64,000 bases of DNA from an uncultured Clostridia bacterium (GTDB lineage Bacteria > Bacillota > Clostridia > Oscillospirales > Ruminococcaceae): NCBI GenBank assembly GCA_947383835.1, contig CANDEV010000010.1:1-64000 (forward strand), written 5' to 3'. Of the stretch, positions 49,444 to 58,983 are shown piece after piece; position 1 is the stretch's first letter; each line of letters starts with the position of its first letter. The notes beneath the pieces are model-generated. The model had not been told where the DNA came from, did no database searches, and saw nothing but the letters and a program-made list of their open reading frames with translations. The position numbers and the translations under genes were made by a program.

Positions 49444-50841
49444 TCAGCAAAATGCGCCGATAATATCCCCATAGCTAACCAAAGTTACATTTCTCAATTC
49501 ATTTGCCTTGTCAATACAACCTTTGGTAAATCCCGATTTTGCAAACAGATAGTAATGCATATTTATATACGAAAATATGCGGCTCCGTTTAATAAGAGTT
49601 TCAAGTACGCTGATATCGACTTTTTCATTTGTCCATTTGCACTCTCCGAAAAGCGCGGTATTTTTATCCTGCTCACCCATAATATCAATTTCCGCCTGAC
49701 ACTTTTGGGATGGATCATTTCCCCACCAGTGTCCGAGAGATTTAAATTCAACGGCGCATTTTCCCTCAATAAGCATTTTCCAAAGATACTGCGTGCATAT
49801 ATCTTCAAAGACTTTACCCATATAATTTGATATATGCGGCTCTATACGCTTATACGCAAGCTCGGATGCACCTCGGACAATAATTGAATTATTGTCAAGT
49901 ACAAAGCGGTACCAAAAACGGAACATATTGTCCTCAATAAAATAAATTGATTTGCGAGAACTTTTTTCGCCGTACGGATTTTCTTTTTGAACAATGCCAA
50001 GATTTATAAGGTTCTTTATATAAGCCGAACAAACATTGGTATCTTCTCCGACCTTGGTAGAAATTTCCGACATGCGTGAAGCTCCCGCAGCGATCGCCGT
50101 AATTATTGCTGTATAAATTGCAGGGTCGCGCACCTCTTGCTTCAATAGATTTGTCGGTTCTTCAAAAAGAAATGACGATGTGTTTAAATAAATATTTTTT
50201 ATATTTTCTTCCACGCTTAATTTATCGCTGACCTGAAGCAGATACTGCGGAGTACCGCCTACGATCCCATACAGCAAAGCCTTATCTTCATCTGAAAAGC
50301 TTTTAAAATAACGGCAGGTCTCTTCAAAGTCAAAGGGAAGAATTTTCATCTGCGAGGTTCGTCTGCCGTACAAAGGCGCTTTATAAGCAAGTACATTATC
50401 TTCCATGTAGGACATGGAAGAGCCGCACAGAATTATCATTAATTTTGAAGTTTCCCTATATTTATCTATCAGCATTTGCAAAGTGGAAGCAAGACTTTTT
50501 GAGGAACGGGCAACATAGGGATATTCGTCTATCACAAGTATAAGGCGTTCATTTTCGGACAGCTTAAATACAAATTCAAAAGCTGCCTGAAAAGATTGAA
50601 ATGATGTTTCCGCAACAATCCCGCTGTTGTACTCTATAATACTTTTGCTGAAATTTTCAAGATTTTGTTTTTCATTGCTTTCAACGCCCATAAAATAAAT
50701 GGATTTTTTATTATCGATAAACTCGTTGATAAGCGCAGTTTTTCCCACGCGCCTGCGGCCGTAAATAACCGCAAACTCAAATTTATCCGATGAATATAGA
50801 TTTCCAAGTGTTTTTAATTCCTTTTCTCTTCCGATAAACAT
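49444..50841 (-). CDS. AAA-type ATPase with DUF234-like C-terminal domain
   Basis: 465-residue cytoplasmic ATPase of the archaeal-type/MNS family: Walker A YGRRRVGKTALINEF, Walker B LILVIDEYPYVA, sensor-like LCGSSMSYME, then a winged-helix-like part and a C-terminal DUF234 region with a nuclease-like core (AEIDIMGEQDKNTALFGECKW, with D...E-x-K spacing). The function of such ATPases is not well defined; DNA-related or defence roles have been suggested. ATG 50841 fits AGGTG upstream and the usual start FIGREKEL. Stand-alone gene, A/T-rich compared with neighbours. Confidence 0.88.
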   Translation of the reverse strand: MFIGREKELKTLGNLYSSDKFEFAVIYGRRRVGKTALINEFIDNKKSIYFMGVESNEKQNLENFSKSIIEYNSGIVAETSFQSFQAAFEFVFKLSENERLILVIDEYPYVARSSKSLASTLQMLIDKYRETSKLMIILCGSSMSYMEDNVLAYKAPLYGRRTSQMKILPFDFEETCRYFKSFSDEDKALLYGIVGGTPQYLLQVSDKLSVEENIKNIYLNTSSFLFEEPTNLLKQEVRDPAIYTAIITAIAAGASRMSEISTKVGEDTNVCSAYIKNLINLGIVQKENPYGEKSSRKSIYFIEDNMFRFWYRFVLDNNSIIVRGASELAYKRIEPHISNYMGKVFEDICTQYLWKMLIEGKCAVEFKSLGHWWGNDPSQKCQAEIDIMGEQDKNTALFGECKWTNEKVDISVLETLIKRSRIFSYINMHYYLFAKSGFTKGCIDKANELRNVTLVSYGDIIGAFC

Positions 50842-51261
50842 TATAACACCTCCGATTTTAGAGCAAAACATTAAATATACTTATCGTTTCCGTTTTAAGA
50901 AATTAAGAAGCAAGAGGCAAGAATTTGAATAACTTCTTCAGCCTTTTAATTATATTTAAGTTATTATATGAATTGCTGTAATATATTTTAACACACATTT
51001 TAAAATTAGTCAAGTATGAATTAGTAATTTACACTTGATCAAAATGTTTAGTAAGTAAAATCTAAGATATATTTCCTGAATGTCAAAAGAAAATATTTAT
51101 ATAACGATAATTTCCGCCGACTGTATGCATATGCTTTCTATTATAATTCTTTTTTTCGGACAGTTCAATACCCTTTTCGGTCAAGTTTGATTAATTATTC
51201 TGCACTCATAAAAACTTCTCAAAATATTATTTTTAATTTCAAAGTTTTTGAGCTAATTTAC
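50842..51261. other. AT-rich intergenic region between ATPase and GH31 genes
   Basis: About 420 bp. It contains one AAGAAGCAAGAGGCAAGAA copy (50903-50921) of the motif found in other gaps. I see no ORF or strong terminator. The divergent promoters for the ATPase and GH31 genes must lie here. Confidence 0.55.
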
Positions 51262-51290
51262 TTGAAAAAAGATTTCAGTTGTGATATAAT
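51262..51290 (+). promoter_or_regulatory. Sigma-A promoter of the GH31 operon
   Basis: TTGAAA - 17 nt - TATAAT, 32 nt upstream of the GH31 ATG. Confidence 0.8.
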
Positions 51291-51322
51291 TGCTTTCAAT
51301 CAAACCCGAAAGGAGCGAAAAT

Positions 51323-53290
51323 ATGGGAAAAATAATCGTATCTGACAACAGCATCGGTTTTTCCATGCGTGACGAAATACTTACAGTGGAGGCATATGCC
51401 GAAAACTGCATACGTGTGCGTTCAACGAGGAACGGAAGGTTTTCCGATGAACGCTGGACTCTTAATGAACCTGCTGAAACGTCCGTTATTATTGAAGAAA
51501 AGGACGGCTGCGCCACGCTGCAAACAGGCATTCTGAAAGCGGAGATCACTCAGAGCTGGAACACTTACAACTTAGTATTTTACAAAAACGGCAATGAAAT
51601 TCTGCGAACCGTCGAAGAGGGGGACGCGGTGCGCAGATTCAGCCACAGGACAGGCGATCTGTACCGTGCGAGAGTTTTGTTCGCGGCAAGAGAGGACGAG
51701 CATTTCTACGGTCTCGGACAGGAGCAGCAGGACTGGTTTGACCGCAAGCACGGCTCATATGACCTTATCCACTACAACACTAAGTCTGTGATACCTTTTT
51801 TGTACTCCTCTCTCGGCTACGGCTTTTTGTGGAACAATCCCGCGCAGGGCAGATGTGAGCTTTCCAAAAACCACACCCTGTGGCAGGCGGACAGCGCGTA
51901 TCAGATAGACTATCTAATACTTGCGGGAAATTCTCCTGCCGAGGTCATGAAGCTGTACAGCGATCTGACAGGCTATGCGCCTAAGTTTCCCGAATGGGCG
52001 GCAGGCTTCTGGCAGAGCAAGCTGCGGTATGAAAGTCAGGAGGATTTGCTGGAGGTCGCCCGTGAGTACAAAAAGCGCGGGATACCGCTTGACGCGATCG
52101 TTATTGATTATTTTCACTGGACGGAGCAGGGCGAATGGGAGTTTGAGCCAACGCTGTGGAACGATCCGAAATCCATGTGCAGCGAGCTTCGTGAAATGGG
52201 CATACGTCCCGTAGTTTCGATATGGCCGACGATAAATCCAAACAGCAAATATTACGCCGAGATGAACGAGCGGAATATGCTTGTGCGGACGGAAAACGGA
52301 CAGTACGGCACGTTTGAATTTTACGGGCAGCAGACCTTTATCGACGTTACAAATCCGCAGACGCGGGAGTTTGTATGGGATAAGGTAAAGAAAAATTATT
52401 ATGACTTTGGAATAAAGACCTTTTGGCTTGATGAGGCGGAACCCGAAGTCCACCCGCAGCAATTCGATAATCTGAAATTCTATCTCGGAAACGGCGAGCA
52501 GACCGCTTTGCTGTATCCCTATTACTATTCGAAATGCTTCTACGACGGATTGAAAGCCGAGGGTGAGGATGAGATCGCGCTGCTGACGAGAGCGGCGTTT
52601 ATCGGCAGTCAGAAATTCGGAGCGATAGTCTGGAACGGTGATATAGGTTCAAATTTCGCGGCGTTAAGGCAAAGTGTTGTGTCTGGACTTTCAATGGCTA
52701 TGTGCGGTATTCCATGGTGGAACAGCGACATAGGCGGATTTTGGGGCGGAGATATCGAAAGCGATTATTTCAGAGAGCTTATCGTGCGCTGGTTCCAGTT
52801 CGGACTTTTCAGTCCTGTAATGCGCCTGCACGGTTCGCGCTTGAAAACAAAGGGACAGACCGACCGTCACCCCGGCGTTAAGGAAAGCAGCGGCGGCGAC
52901 AATGAGATCTGGAGCTTCGGAGAGAGAAATTACGGAATAATCAAGTCCATAATCGAGCTTCGGGAACGGCTCAAGCCCTACATACTAAACGCTATGAACG
53001 AAGCCTCGGAAAACGGGACTCCCGTTATGCGTCCTATGTTTTTCGATTTTTACAGCGACTCTGTCTGCTATGAGCTTGACGATCAGTATATGTTCGGTCC
53101 CGATATACTTTTCGCGCCGATACTTAATCAAGGACAGACTGTGAGAAGCGTTTATCTTCCTGCGGGAGAATGGGTACGTACCTCGGACAGATCTGTACAC
53201 ATCGGCGGCAAACATATTGACTGCGCAGCCGAGATCGACGAATTTATTGCATTTGTAAGAAAAGGCGCGGACGTGTTGAACTGCTTTTAA
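51323..53290 (+). CDS. Glycoside hydrolase family 31 (alpha-xylosidase/alpha-glucosidase)
   Basis: Cytoplasmic (no signal peptide) exo-acting alpha-glycosidase, about 655 residues. An N-terminal beta-sandwich precedes the (beta/alpha)8 barrel. The nucleophile is about Asp370 in FWLDEAEPE and the acid/base about Asp440 in IVWNGDIGS; GIPWWNSDIGGFWGG and RWFQFGLFSPVMRLHG are further GH31 landmarks. ATG 51323 is selected (GAAAGGAG 7 nt upstream). It is first in a three-gene operon with a serine hydrolase and an esterase. Alpha-xylosidase is favoured by the locus (GH5, GH2), but alpha-glucosidase cannot be excluded. Confidence 0.93.
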   Translation: MGKIIVSDNSIGFSMRDEILTVEAYAENCIRVRSTRNGRFSDERWTLNEPAETSVIIEEKDGCATLQTGILKAEITQSWNTYNLVFYKNGNEILRTVEEGDAVRRFSHRTGDLYRARVLFAAREDEHFYGLGQEQQDWFDRKHGSYDLIHYNTKSVIPFLYSSLGYGFLWNNPAQGRCELSKNHTLWQADSAYQIDYLILAGNSPAEVMKLYSDLTGYAPKFPEWAAGFWQSKLRYESQEDLLEVAREYKKRGIPLDAIVIDYFHWTEQGEWEFEPTLWNDPKSMCSELREMGIRPVVSIWPTINPNSKYYAEMNERNMLVRTENGQYGTFEFYGQQTFIDVTNPQTREFVWDKVKKNYYDFGIKTFWLDEAEPEVHPQQFDNLKFYLGNGEQTALLYPYYYSKCFYDGLKAEGEDEIALLTRAAFIGSQKFGAIVWNGDIGSNFAALRQSVVSGLSMAMCGIPWWNSDIGGFWGGDIESDYFRELIVRWFQFGLFSPVMRLHGSRLKTKGQTDRHPGVKESSGGDNEIWSFGERNYGIIKSIIELRERLKPYILNAMNEASENGTPVMRPMFFDFYSDSVCYELDDQYMFGPDILFAPILNQGQTVRSVYLPAGEWVRTSDRSVHIGGKHIDCAAEIDEFIAFVRKGADVLNCF

Positions 53291-53305
53291 AAGGGGGAAT
53301 ATCCG

Positions 53306-54478
53306 GTGAAAAATAAAATCAGCGAGCTTCTGAACACCGCTGTGAAAAACGGCGATACGGCAGGAGCCAACGTCCTTGTTTTAAAGGACGGAAAAGAAGT
53401 CGTCTACTGCGAAAGCGGTTTCCGCGACATAGAAAATAACGTACCAATGACGCGTGACACTATATTCAGACTGTATTCTCAAACAAAGCCCGTCACTGCT
53501 GCGGCAGTAATGCTGCTTGTTTCGCGGGGAAAAATTGACTTGAATGCTTGGCTTTCCGACTATATGCCCGACTACTCGGATATGTATGTGAATGTCGGCG
53601 GCGAACGCAGTCCTGCTGTCAATCATATCACAGTGGGAAATCTTATGAATATGACCTCGGGAATTTCCTATCCCGAGGTTGGCAGCGAGGGCGGCAGGCA
53701 GAGCGGCAGCGTCTTTTGGACGATAGAAAGCCGTCTTTTTTTCGATAACCCCGTCACAACTGCGGAGTTTGCGGAAATGATGTCCCGAAACGATTTGTGC
53801 TTTGAGCCGGGGGAACGGTTTATGTACGGAGCTTCGGCGGATATTCTCGGCGCGTTGGTTGAAAAGGTCAGCGGAATGTCCTTCCGTGATTTTCTTACGG
53901 AGAATTTTTTCGAACCGCTGGAAATGAACGATACTGATTTTTATGTCCCCGCGGAAAAATCAGCGCGGCTGGCAAAGGCTTACGACTATTCCGAAAACGG
54001 TCTTGCCGAGACCAGAACCAATTATCTGGGTCTGCGGTATGAGCGTGACGTGATCCCTGCGTTTCAATCGGGCGGAGCGGGACTTTGCTCCACGCTTGAC
54101 GATTATTCCAAATTTGCCTCAATGCTTTTAAACGGCGGACAGTACTGCGACAGAAGCATTATGCCCGAAGCCGCAGTCAGACTGCTGACCTGCGGGGGAC
54201 GGATTCCCCGCGGAAAGGAAATGCAATTGCAGGAGTGCTGGAGCTGGATGTCGGGCTACACTTACGGAAACCTGATGCGCGTGTGCGAGGACGAAAGCCG
54301 CGCAATGCTGTTCTCATCAAAAGGGGAGTACGGTTGGGACGGCTGGATGGGGACGTTCTTTTCCAACGAGCCTGCCCACGGTATCACTCTGCTTTTCGGA
54401 ACGCAGCAGGCAGGCGTAGGCAGAACGGGAACGCTGGTAAGAAGTATCAAGAACGTTGTTATGAGTGAGCTTGCTTAA
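53306..54478 (+). CDS. Serine hydrolase of the beta-lactamase/class C (EstB-like) family
   Basis: 390 residues with the beta-lactamase-like fold: S-x-x-K motif SQTK (Ser58, Lys61) and a Tyr motif at YGAS (Tyr174, normally Y-x-N); a late GGAGLCSTLDDYSKF block is typical of class C-like esterases. No signal peptide, so it acts in the cytoplasm and is more likely an esterase or peptidase than a beta-lactamase. It starts with GTG (AAAAGGGGG 8 nt upstream), 15 nt after the GH31 stop. A deacetylation role on imported oligosaccharides is possible. Confidence 0.88.
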   Translation: MKNKISELLNTAVKNGDTAGANVLVLKDGKEVVYCESGFRDIENNVPMTRDTIFRLYSQTKPVTAAAVMLLVSRGKIDLNAWLSDYMPDYSDMYVNVGGERSPAVNHITVGNLMNMTSGISYPEVGSEGGRQSGSVFWTIESRLFFDNPVTTAEFAEMMSRNDLCFEPGERFMYGASADILGALVEKVSGMSFRDFLTENFFEPLEMNDTDFYVPAEKSARLAKAYDYSENGLAETRTNYLGLRYERDVIPAFQSGGAGLCSTLDDYSKFASMLLNGGQYCDRSIMPEAAVRLLTCGGRIPRGKEMQLQECWSWMSGYTYGNLMRVCEDESRAMLFSSKGEYGWDGWMGTFFSNEPAHGITLLFGTQQAGVGRTGTLVRSIKNVVMSELA

Positions 54479-54497
54479 AAATTTAAAAGGAGGACAC

Positions 54498-55343
54498 ATG
54501 ATCATGTTGGTTGAAATTTTTAAGATATCCGCGCAGGGCTCGGGAGAAAACGCCAAACTGCGAACCTATATAATCGACAGCTCGGATCAGCTGAAATATA
54601 ACAAACGTCCGCTTGTGCTTATATGCCCCGGTGGAGGGTACGGGTTTGTAAGCGACCGTGAAGCGGAGGTCATGGCTTTGCAGTTTACGGCAATGGGCTA
54701 TCATGCGGCGGTTCTGACTTATTCCACCTGTCCCGCACGGTATCCTACACAGATACTGGAGGTCGCGCAGGCTTGGAGTATCATACGCGAAAATGCCGGA
54801 AAGTGGAACGTTATTCCCGATAAAATTGTAATTCTCGGCTGTTCGGCAGGAGGACATCTTGCTGCAAGTTATTCTCTTTTCTGCGGCGAGGAGCATATTA
54901 CGAATTCTGTGGGACTGACCGCCGATGAGCTTCGTCCCGCGGGAATGATACTTTGCTATCCCGTTATAACCTCGGGTGAGTTTTCACACCGCGATTCTTT
55001 TTCGGCTTTGTTGGGCGGCGATTATAATGATCTTCTCGGCACGGAGCTTCTGGAAAAGGTTTCACTTGAAAAGCAGGTCACGGAAAATACGCCTCCCGCC
55101 TTTATATGGCATACCTATACCGACAATGTTGTACCTGTGGAAAACTCTCTTTTGTTTGCGGCGGCATTGAGAAAAAAGAACGTCAATTGTGAACTGCACA
55201 TCTTTCCCGACGGCGGACACGGTCTGGGACTTGCAAACGAAATGTCTCAGGACAGCTGCGGCTGGGGCGTTCAGGAGGAGTGCAGGATATGGATAAAGCT
55301 TGCCGAGGTATGGCTGAAAAACAAATTCGGAATAGAAGAATAA
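54498..55343 (+). CDS. Alpha/beta-hydrolase esterase (acetyl-esterase/BD-FAE-like)
   Basis: About 281 residues. Oxyanion strand LICPGGGYGFVSDREAE (HGGG-like CPGGGY), nucleophile Ser116 in GCSAGGHLA, acid Asp in YTDNVVPVE and His in DGGHGLGL complete the triad. The pattern is that of xylan/carbohydrate acetyl esterases and BD-FAE-type enzymes. No signal peptide. The start is ATG 54498 (AAGGAGG about 4 nt before) or 54504. It is last in the GH31 operon and would remove acyl groups from oligosaccharides. Confidence 0.9.
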   Translation: MIMLVEIFKISAQGSGENAKLRTYIIDSSDQLKYNKRPLVLICPGGGYGFVSDREAEVMALQFTAMGYHAAVLTYSTCPARYPTQILEVAQAWSIIRENAGKWNVIPDKIVILGCSAGGHLAASYSLFCGEEHITNSVGLTADELRPAGMILCYPVITSGEFSHRDSFSALLGGDYNDLLGTELLEKVSLEKQVTENTPPAFIWHTYTDNVVPVENSLLFAAALRKKNVNCELHIFPDGGHGLGLANEMSQDSCGWGVQEECRIWIKLAEVWLKNKFGIEE

Positions 55344-55392
55344 GCTGATGTGCAATAGCACAAAAAGTCGCCAAGCCGTGCATAAAAAGTCA

Positions 55393-55421
55393 TTGAAAGC
55401 CGCATTTTAATATGGTAAAAT
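55393..55421 (+). promoter_or_regulatory. Sigma-A promoter of the first AraC regulator
   Basis: TTGAAA - 17 nt - TAAAAT, 26 nt before the AraC ATG (55448). Confidence 0.65.
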
Positions 55422-55447
55422 GAATTAAAAATAAAAGGCGGGATATA

Positions 55448-56233
55448 ATGGAAATAGGTACGATAGGCTATAATCATTCCCATAATTCTGAATTTATTAT
55501 GGACAGACCCAACGGTATAGGCTGCCCGCTTCTTCTTCTGATAAAAACTCCCGCGTTATTTGAGATCGACGGGGTAAGACACATCGTCAAGGAAAACTCG
55601 TTTATCTTTTTTTCGGGAAAGCTCCCATGCAAATACGGCAGTCTGAACGGCGTGTACACCGACGACTGGATATTTTTCAGAATGAAGTCCGAGGACGAAG
55701 AGTTCCTTGCCGAACTTGAGATCCCGATTGACACAATCGTACATCTCGGCAATATTGAGGAACTTTCCCGTATCATTCATATCCTCACCTATGAACATTA
55801 TTCCGCCGGGCTTTTTCATCAAGAGATCGAGGAACGCTACGTTGAGATATTGTTCATGAAGCTCAGCAGAATACTTAAGGATAAGTCCTATCTTTCAGAC
55901 AGCGCTCTTTCCGAGCGCAACAACAAGCTTGTTTACATCAGAAACCAAATTTACATTGCTCCGGAAAGCATACCCGATGTTGACGGACTGGCTGCGGAAG
56001 CCTGCATGAGCCGTTCGGGCTTTCAGCATCTGTACAAAAAACTGTTCGGTGTAAGTGTTATTAACGATGTTATAAACGGAAGGATAGAAAATGCGAAACG
56101 ACTGCTTTCCTCAACAAATCTTACCGTAAGTGAGATCGCCGTTAAATGCGGTTACAGAAACGAATATAATTTTATGCGTCAGTTCAAAAGCAGGTGCGGT
56201 CAGACTCCAACCGAATACAGAAACTGCATATGA
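55448..56233 (+). CDS. AraC-family transcriptional regulator
   Basis: 261 residues: N-terminal cupin-like sensor part (GCPLLLLIKTPALFEIDGV, ENSFIFFSGKLPCKYG) and a C-terminal double HTH (MSRSGFQHLYKKLFGVS and SEIAVKCGYRNEYNFMRQF). It probably responds to an oligosaccharide and activates the flanking glycan genes. It resembles the AraC protein at 62072 in layout. Located between the GH31 and GH5 operons on the same strand. Confidence 0.93.
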   Translation: MEIGTIGYNHSHNSEFIMDRPNGIGCPLLLLIKTPALFEIDGVRHIVKENSFIFFSGKLPCKYGSLNGVYTDDWIFFRMKSEDEEFLAELEIPIDTIVHLGNIEELSRIIHILTYEHYSAGLFHQEIEERYVEILFMKLSRILKDKSYLSDSALSERNNKLVYIRNQIYIAPESIPDVDGLAAEACMSRSGFQHLYKKLFGVSVINDVINGRIENAKRLLSSTNLTVSEIAVKCGYRNEYNFMRQFKSRCGQTPTEYRNCI

Positions 56234-56238
56234 TAATC

Positions 56239-56270
56239 AGCCTCTTCGGAACCTTTCCGAAGAGGCTTTT
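56239..56270 (+). terminator. Terminator after the first AraC gene
   Basis: AGCCTCTTCGGAA-CCT-TTCCGAAGAGGCT, a perfect 13-bp stem, then TTT. Confidence 0.92.
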
Positions 56271-56305
56271 GCATAATAAGTCACTAAGTTCGGCTTGTTA
56301 AGGTA

Positions 56306-56333
56306 TTGAATTTTTGTGCTGTTATATTATAAT
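56306..56333 (+). promoter_or_regulatory. Sigma-A promoter of the GH5 operon
   Basis: TTGAAT - 16 nt - TATAAT, 32 nt before the GH5 start. A target for the neighbouring AraC protein is likely but not seen. Confidence 0.7.
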
Positions 56334-56365
56334 ATTAATAATTAATATGCAAAGGAGCAGTTCGT

Positions 56366-57502
56366 ATGAAAAAGGTAAAATTTTTATCTTCGGTAATTGC
56401 TTTTTCATTGGCAGCCGCGCTGCTTGCGGGGTGCGGTGAAGAGAAAGGTGAGGTGCGTGATATGTCAACTATGGAGATCGTACAGGACATGGGCGTCGGC
56501 ATTAATCTCGGCAATACCTTTGAGGCAACAGGGCATGGCAACACTGTTCAGGCTTACGAAACTGCCTGGGGAAGTCCTGTGATCACTCAGGAAATGATCC
56601 AAGGCTATGCCGACTGCGGCTTCGGGGTGCTTCGTGTGCCTGTGGCGTGGTCAAATATGATGTCGGGAGATTATGACATAAGTCCCGAATATATGGCGAG
56701 AGTCACGGAAGTCGTTGGCTGGGCTCTTGACAGCGGAATGTATGTTATTCTTAACATTCACTGGGACGGCGGTTGGTTTGCACGTTTTGCAAAGGAGGAG
56801 GACAGAGACGAGTGCTTCTACAAATACGAGAGGATATGGACTCAGCTTTGCGAGCAGTATAAAAATTACAGCGACCGTTTGATGTTTGAGTCGCTCAACG
56901 AAGAGGGCGGCTGGGAAGAGATATGGAACCGTTACAGCAACGAAGGCGACAAGGAGCTTTCCTACAGCATACTTAACGACATGAATCAGCGCTTTGTAAA
57001 TATTGTCAGAAAATCGGGCGGCAACAATAAAAAGCGTCATCTGCTTATCGCAGGCTACAATACCGATATTGAGCTGACCTGCGATCCGCTTTACAAAATG
57101 CCTGACGACCCTATGGGACGATGCGCGGTCTCGGTGCATTACTACACGCCGTCTACCTTTGCAATTCTTGACAAGGACGCGGAATGGGGCAAGGCGCAGA
57201 CCGAATGGGGTTCTGAGGCGGATATTGCCGAGCTTAACAAAAATATGGATATGCTGAAAACGACTTTTGTTGATAAGGGCGTACCCGTAATTATCGGTGA
57301 ATTTGCCGCGGCAACAAAAAACAAGACAGAGGAAATGGTGCGGCTGTACATTTCATCTGTATGCGAAGCGGGCTATACAAGAGGTATGTGTCCGGTTTTA
57401 TGGGACATAACCGACGTGTGTTATATAAGACGTGAGGCAAAATTCAGGGATCCCGTTTTGCTTGAGGAGCTTATGGCTGTAAAAGAGCTTGAACGAAATT
57501 AA
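56366..57502 (+). CDS. Glycoside hydrolase family 5 lipoprotein (endo-beta-glucanase/xyloglucanase)
   Basis: Surface-anchored endo-acting beta-glycanase. 378 residues: lipoprotein signal (LLAGC, Cys23) and a GH5 barrel (GVGINLGNTFEATG, GFGVLRVPVAW, YVILNIHWDGGW). The general acid is about Glu178 in LMFESLNEE and the nucleophile about Glu312 in VIIGEFAAA; the HYY motif is in VSVHYYTPS. The INLGNTF start is typical of GH5_4-like enzymes acting on beta-glucan or xyloglucan. No carbohydrate-binding module or dockerin. It is followed by a sugar-binding lipoprotein gene with a 22-nt gap. Confidence 0.93.
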   Translation: MKKVKFLSSVIAFSLAAALLAGCGEEKGEVRDMSTMEIVQDMGVGINLGNTFEATGHGNTVQAYETAWGSPVITQEMIQGYADCGFGVLRVPVAWSNMMSGDYDISPEYMARVTEVVGWALDSGMYVILNIHWDGGWFARFAKEEDRDECFYKYERIWTQLCEQYKNYSDRLMFESLNEEGGWEEIWNRYSNEGDKELSYSILNDMNQRFVNIVRKSGGNNKKRHLLIAGYNTDIELTCDPLYKMPDDPMGRCAVSVHYYTPSTFAILDKDAEWGKAQTEWGSEADIAELNKNMDMLKTTFVDKGVPVIIGEFAAATKNKTEEMVRLYISSVCEAGYTRGMCPVLWDITDVCYIRREAKFRDPVLLEELMAVKELERN

Positions 57503-57524
57503 AATTTATTTAAGGAGGAGCATT

Positions 57525-58955
57525 ATGAAAAATCACAAAAGAGCATTGACGTTTGCGTTGGCAGTATCCGTGACGACAGGGCTTTCAGCCTGTTCGGACG
57601 ACGGCGGAGAGCACGGCTATCTCAACGCAACCGAAACCACTACGCAGCAGACGGTCGCCCTTAATACCGAAACCCTTGCGGCAGAGGAAGAGGAACAGGT
57701 CGCTGAGCTGACAGACAGCCTGACCGACACGGAGCTTGAAAATAAAAACATAAAGTGGATGGCATTCTGGGATCCCTGGCATCCTACAGGACAAGGCAAC
57801 AGCAAGCCTGTTGCGGTAGAGCTTTTCGAGAAAAAATACGGCGGGACGATCGAATATTATCCTACAACATGGGCAAATATGGCGAACGACCTTTCCACAA
57901 GTGTTCTCGGCGGCGAAGGAATAGATTTCTTTCCCGGTATGGATTCAATTCCCAAATACGTTATTTCGGGAATGATGCAGAGCTATGACGATTATATCAG
58001 CTGGGAAAGTCCTCTTTGGAAAAGCGTTAAGGAGCTGAACGATTCGTACATGATCGGCGGCAGCCATTACGCGATGATATGCGATATAACAGAGGGTTAT
58101 GTTGTTTACTACAACCGCAAGACTATCGAAGAAATGGGCTATGACGACCCCGCGGAGCTTTACGCAAACGGCGAATGGACCATGAAAAAATTTAAAAGTA
58201 TGCTTACGGATTTTGTTGACGAGGAGGAAGGGCGCTACGGTCTTGACGGTTGGTTCAACTCTACGCCGCTTTATGAGGCTTTCGGTGTTCCTACTGTATC
58301 TATAAAGGACGGTAAGGTTTCTAACAATCTTAACGATCCGAATTTAGGTCGAGCAATGGAGTATCAGTACGAACTGTACAGGAACGGACTTATTCTTGAT
58401 AAATCGCTTTTCGGCTGGAATCCTCAGATACAGTACATCGGCGAGGGCAAGGAGCTTTTCTATATAGGCGGAATGTACGAGCTTACAAAGGCTCCCGAAA
58501 TATGGACCATAACCTTCGGCGAGATCGAGGACGTTATGTTTGTGCCTATTCCGAAGGACGAGGAAGCTGACAAATATTACTACAACGCCCAGTATGAATA
58601 CAGCTACAATCTTTGCACAGGCGCGCAGAATCCTATCGGAACAACACTGTTTATGGAATGCGTTATTGCGGCGCAGCAGGACGAAAACGCCGTAAAAATA
58701 AACGATAACAAGTATAAGAACGACTACGGCTGGTCCGAGGAAATGGTCGATATGGCGCATGAGGTCAAAAGGCTCAGCATGGAAAACCCTGTATGGGACT
58801 GCTATAACGGACTTAACAGCGACATGGTTACCCTCATTGGCGACAGCATAAACAAGCCTTTTGGCGGTGAGGAATGGCATACTACACGCGAATCGGTATA
58901 TGACGTTGTACAGCTGGGAATCGACGAAATAAACGCTCAGATACAGCAAAAATAA
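57525..58955 (+). CDS. Extracellular sugar-binding lipoprotein (SBP family 1) without adjacent permease
   Basis: About 476 residues. Lipoprotein signal (LSACS), an acidic/Thr-rich linker (about 30-65), then a family 1 solute-binding fold (FWDPWHPTGQGNSKPVAVE, YYPTTWANMANDLSTSVLGG, MICDITEGYVVYYNRKTIEE). It would bind oligosaccharides released by the GH5 enzyme. There is no ABC permease in the window; it may use a permease elsewhere or serve as a surface glycan-binding protein. ATG 57525 is chosen (AAGGAGG 6 nt upstream), and GH5 overlap frames are rejected. Confidence 0.9.
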   Translation: MKNHKRALTFALAVSVTTGLSACSDDGGEHGYLNATETTTQQTVALNTETLAAEEEEQVAELTDSLTDTELENKNIKWMAFWDPWHPTGQGNSKPVAVELFEKKYGGTIEYYPTTWANMANDLSTSVLGGEGIDFFPGMDSIPKYVISGMMQSYDDYISWESPLWKSVKELNDSYMIGGSHYAMICDITEGYVVYYNRKTIEEMGYDDPAELYANGEWTMKKFKSMLTDFVDEEEGRYGLDGWFNSTPLYEAFGVPTVSIKDGKVSNNLNDPNLGRAMEYQYELYRNGLILDKSLFGWNPQIQYIGEGKELFYIGGMYELTKAPEIWTITFGEIEDVMFVPIPKDEEADKYYYNAQYEYSYNLCTGAQNPIGTTLFMECVIAAQQDENAVKINDNKYKNDYGWSEEMVDMAHEVKRLSMENPVWDCYNGLNSDMVTLIGDSINKPFGGEEWHTTRESVYDVVQLGIDEINAQIQQK

Positions 58956-58983
58956 CCTCTTATATAGTTCTTCATTTTCCTCG

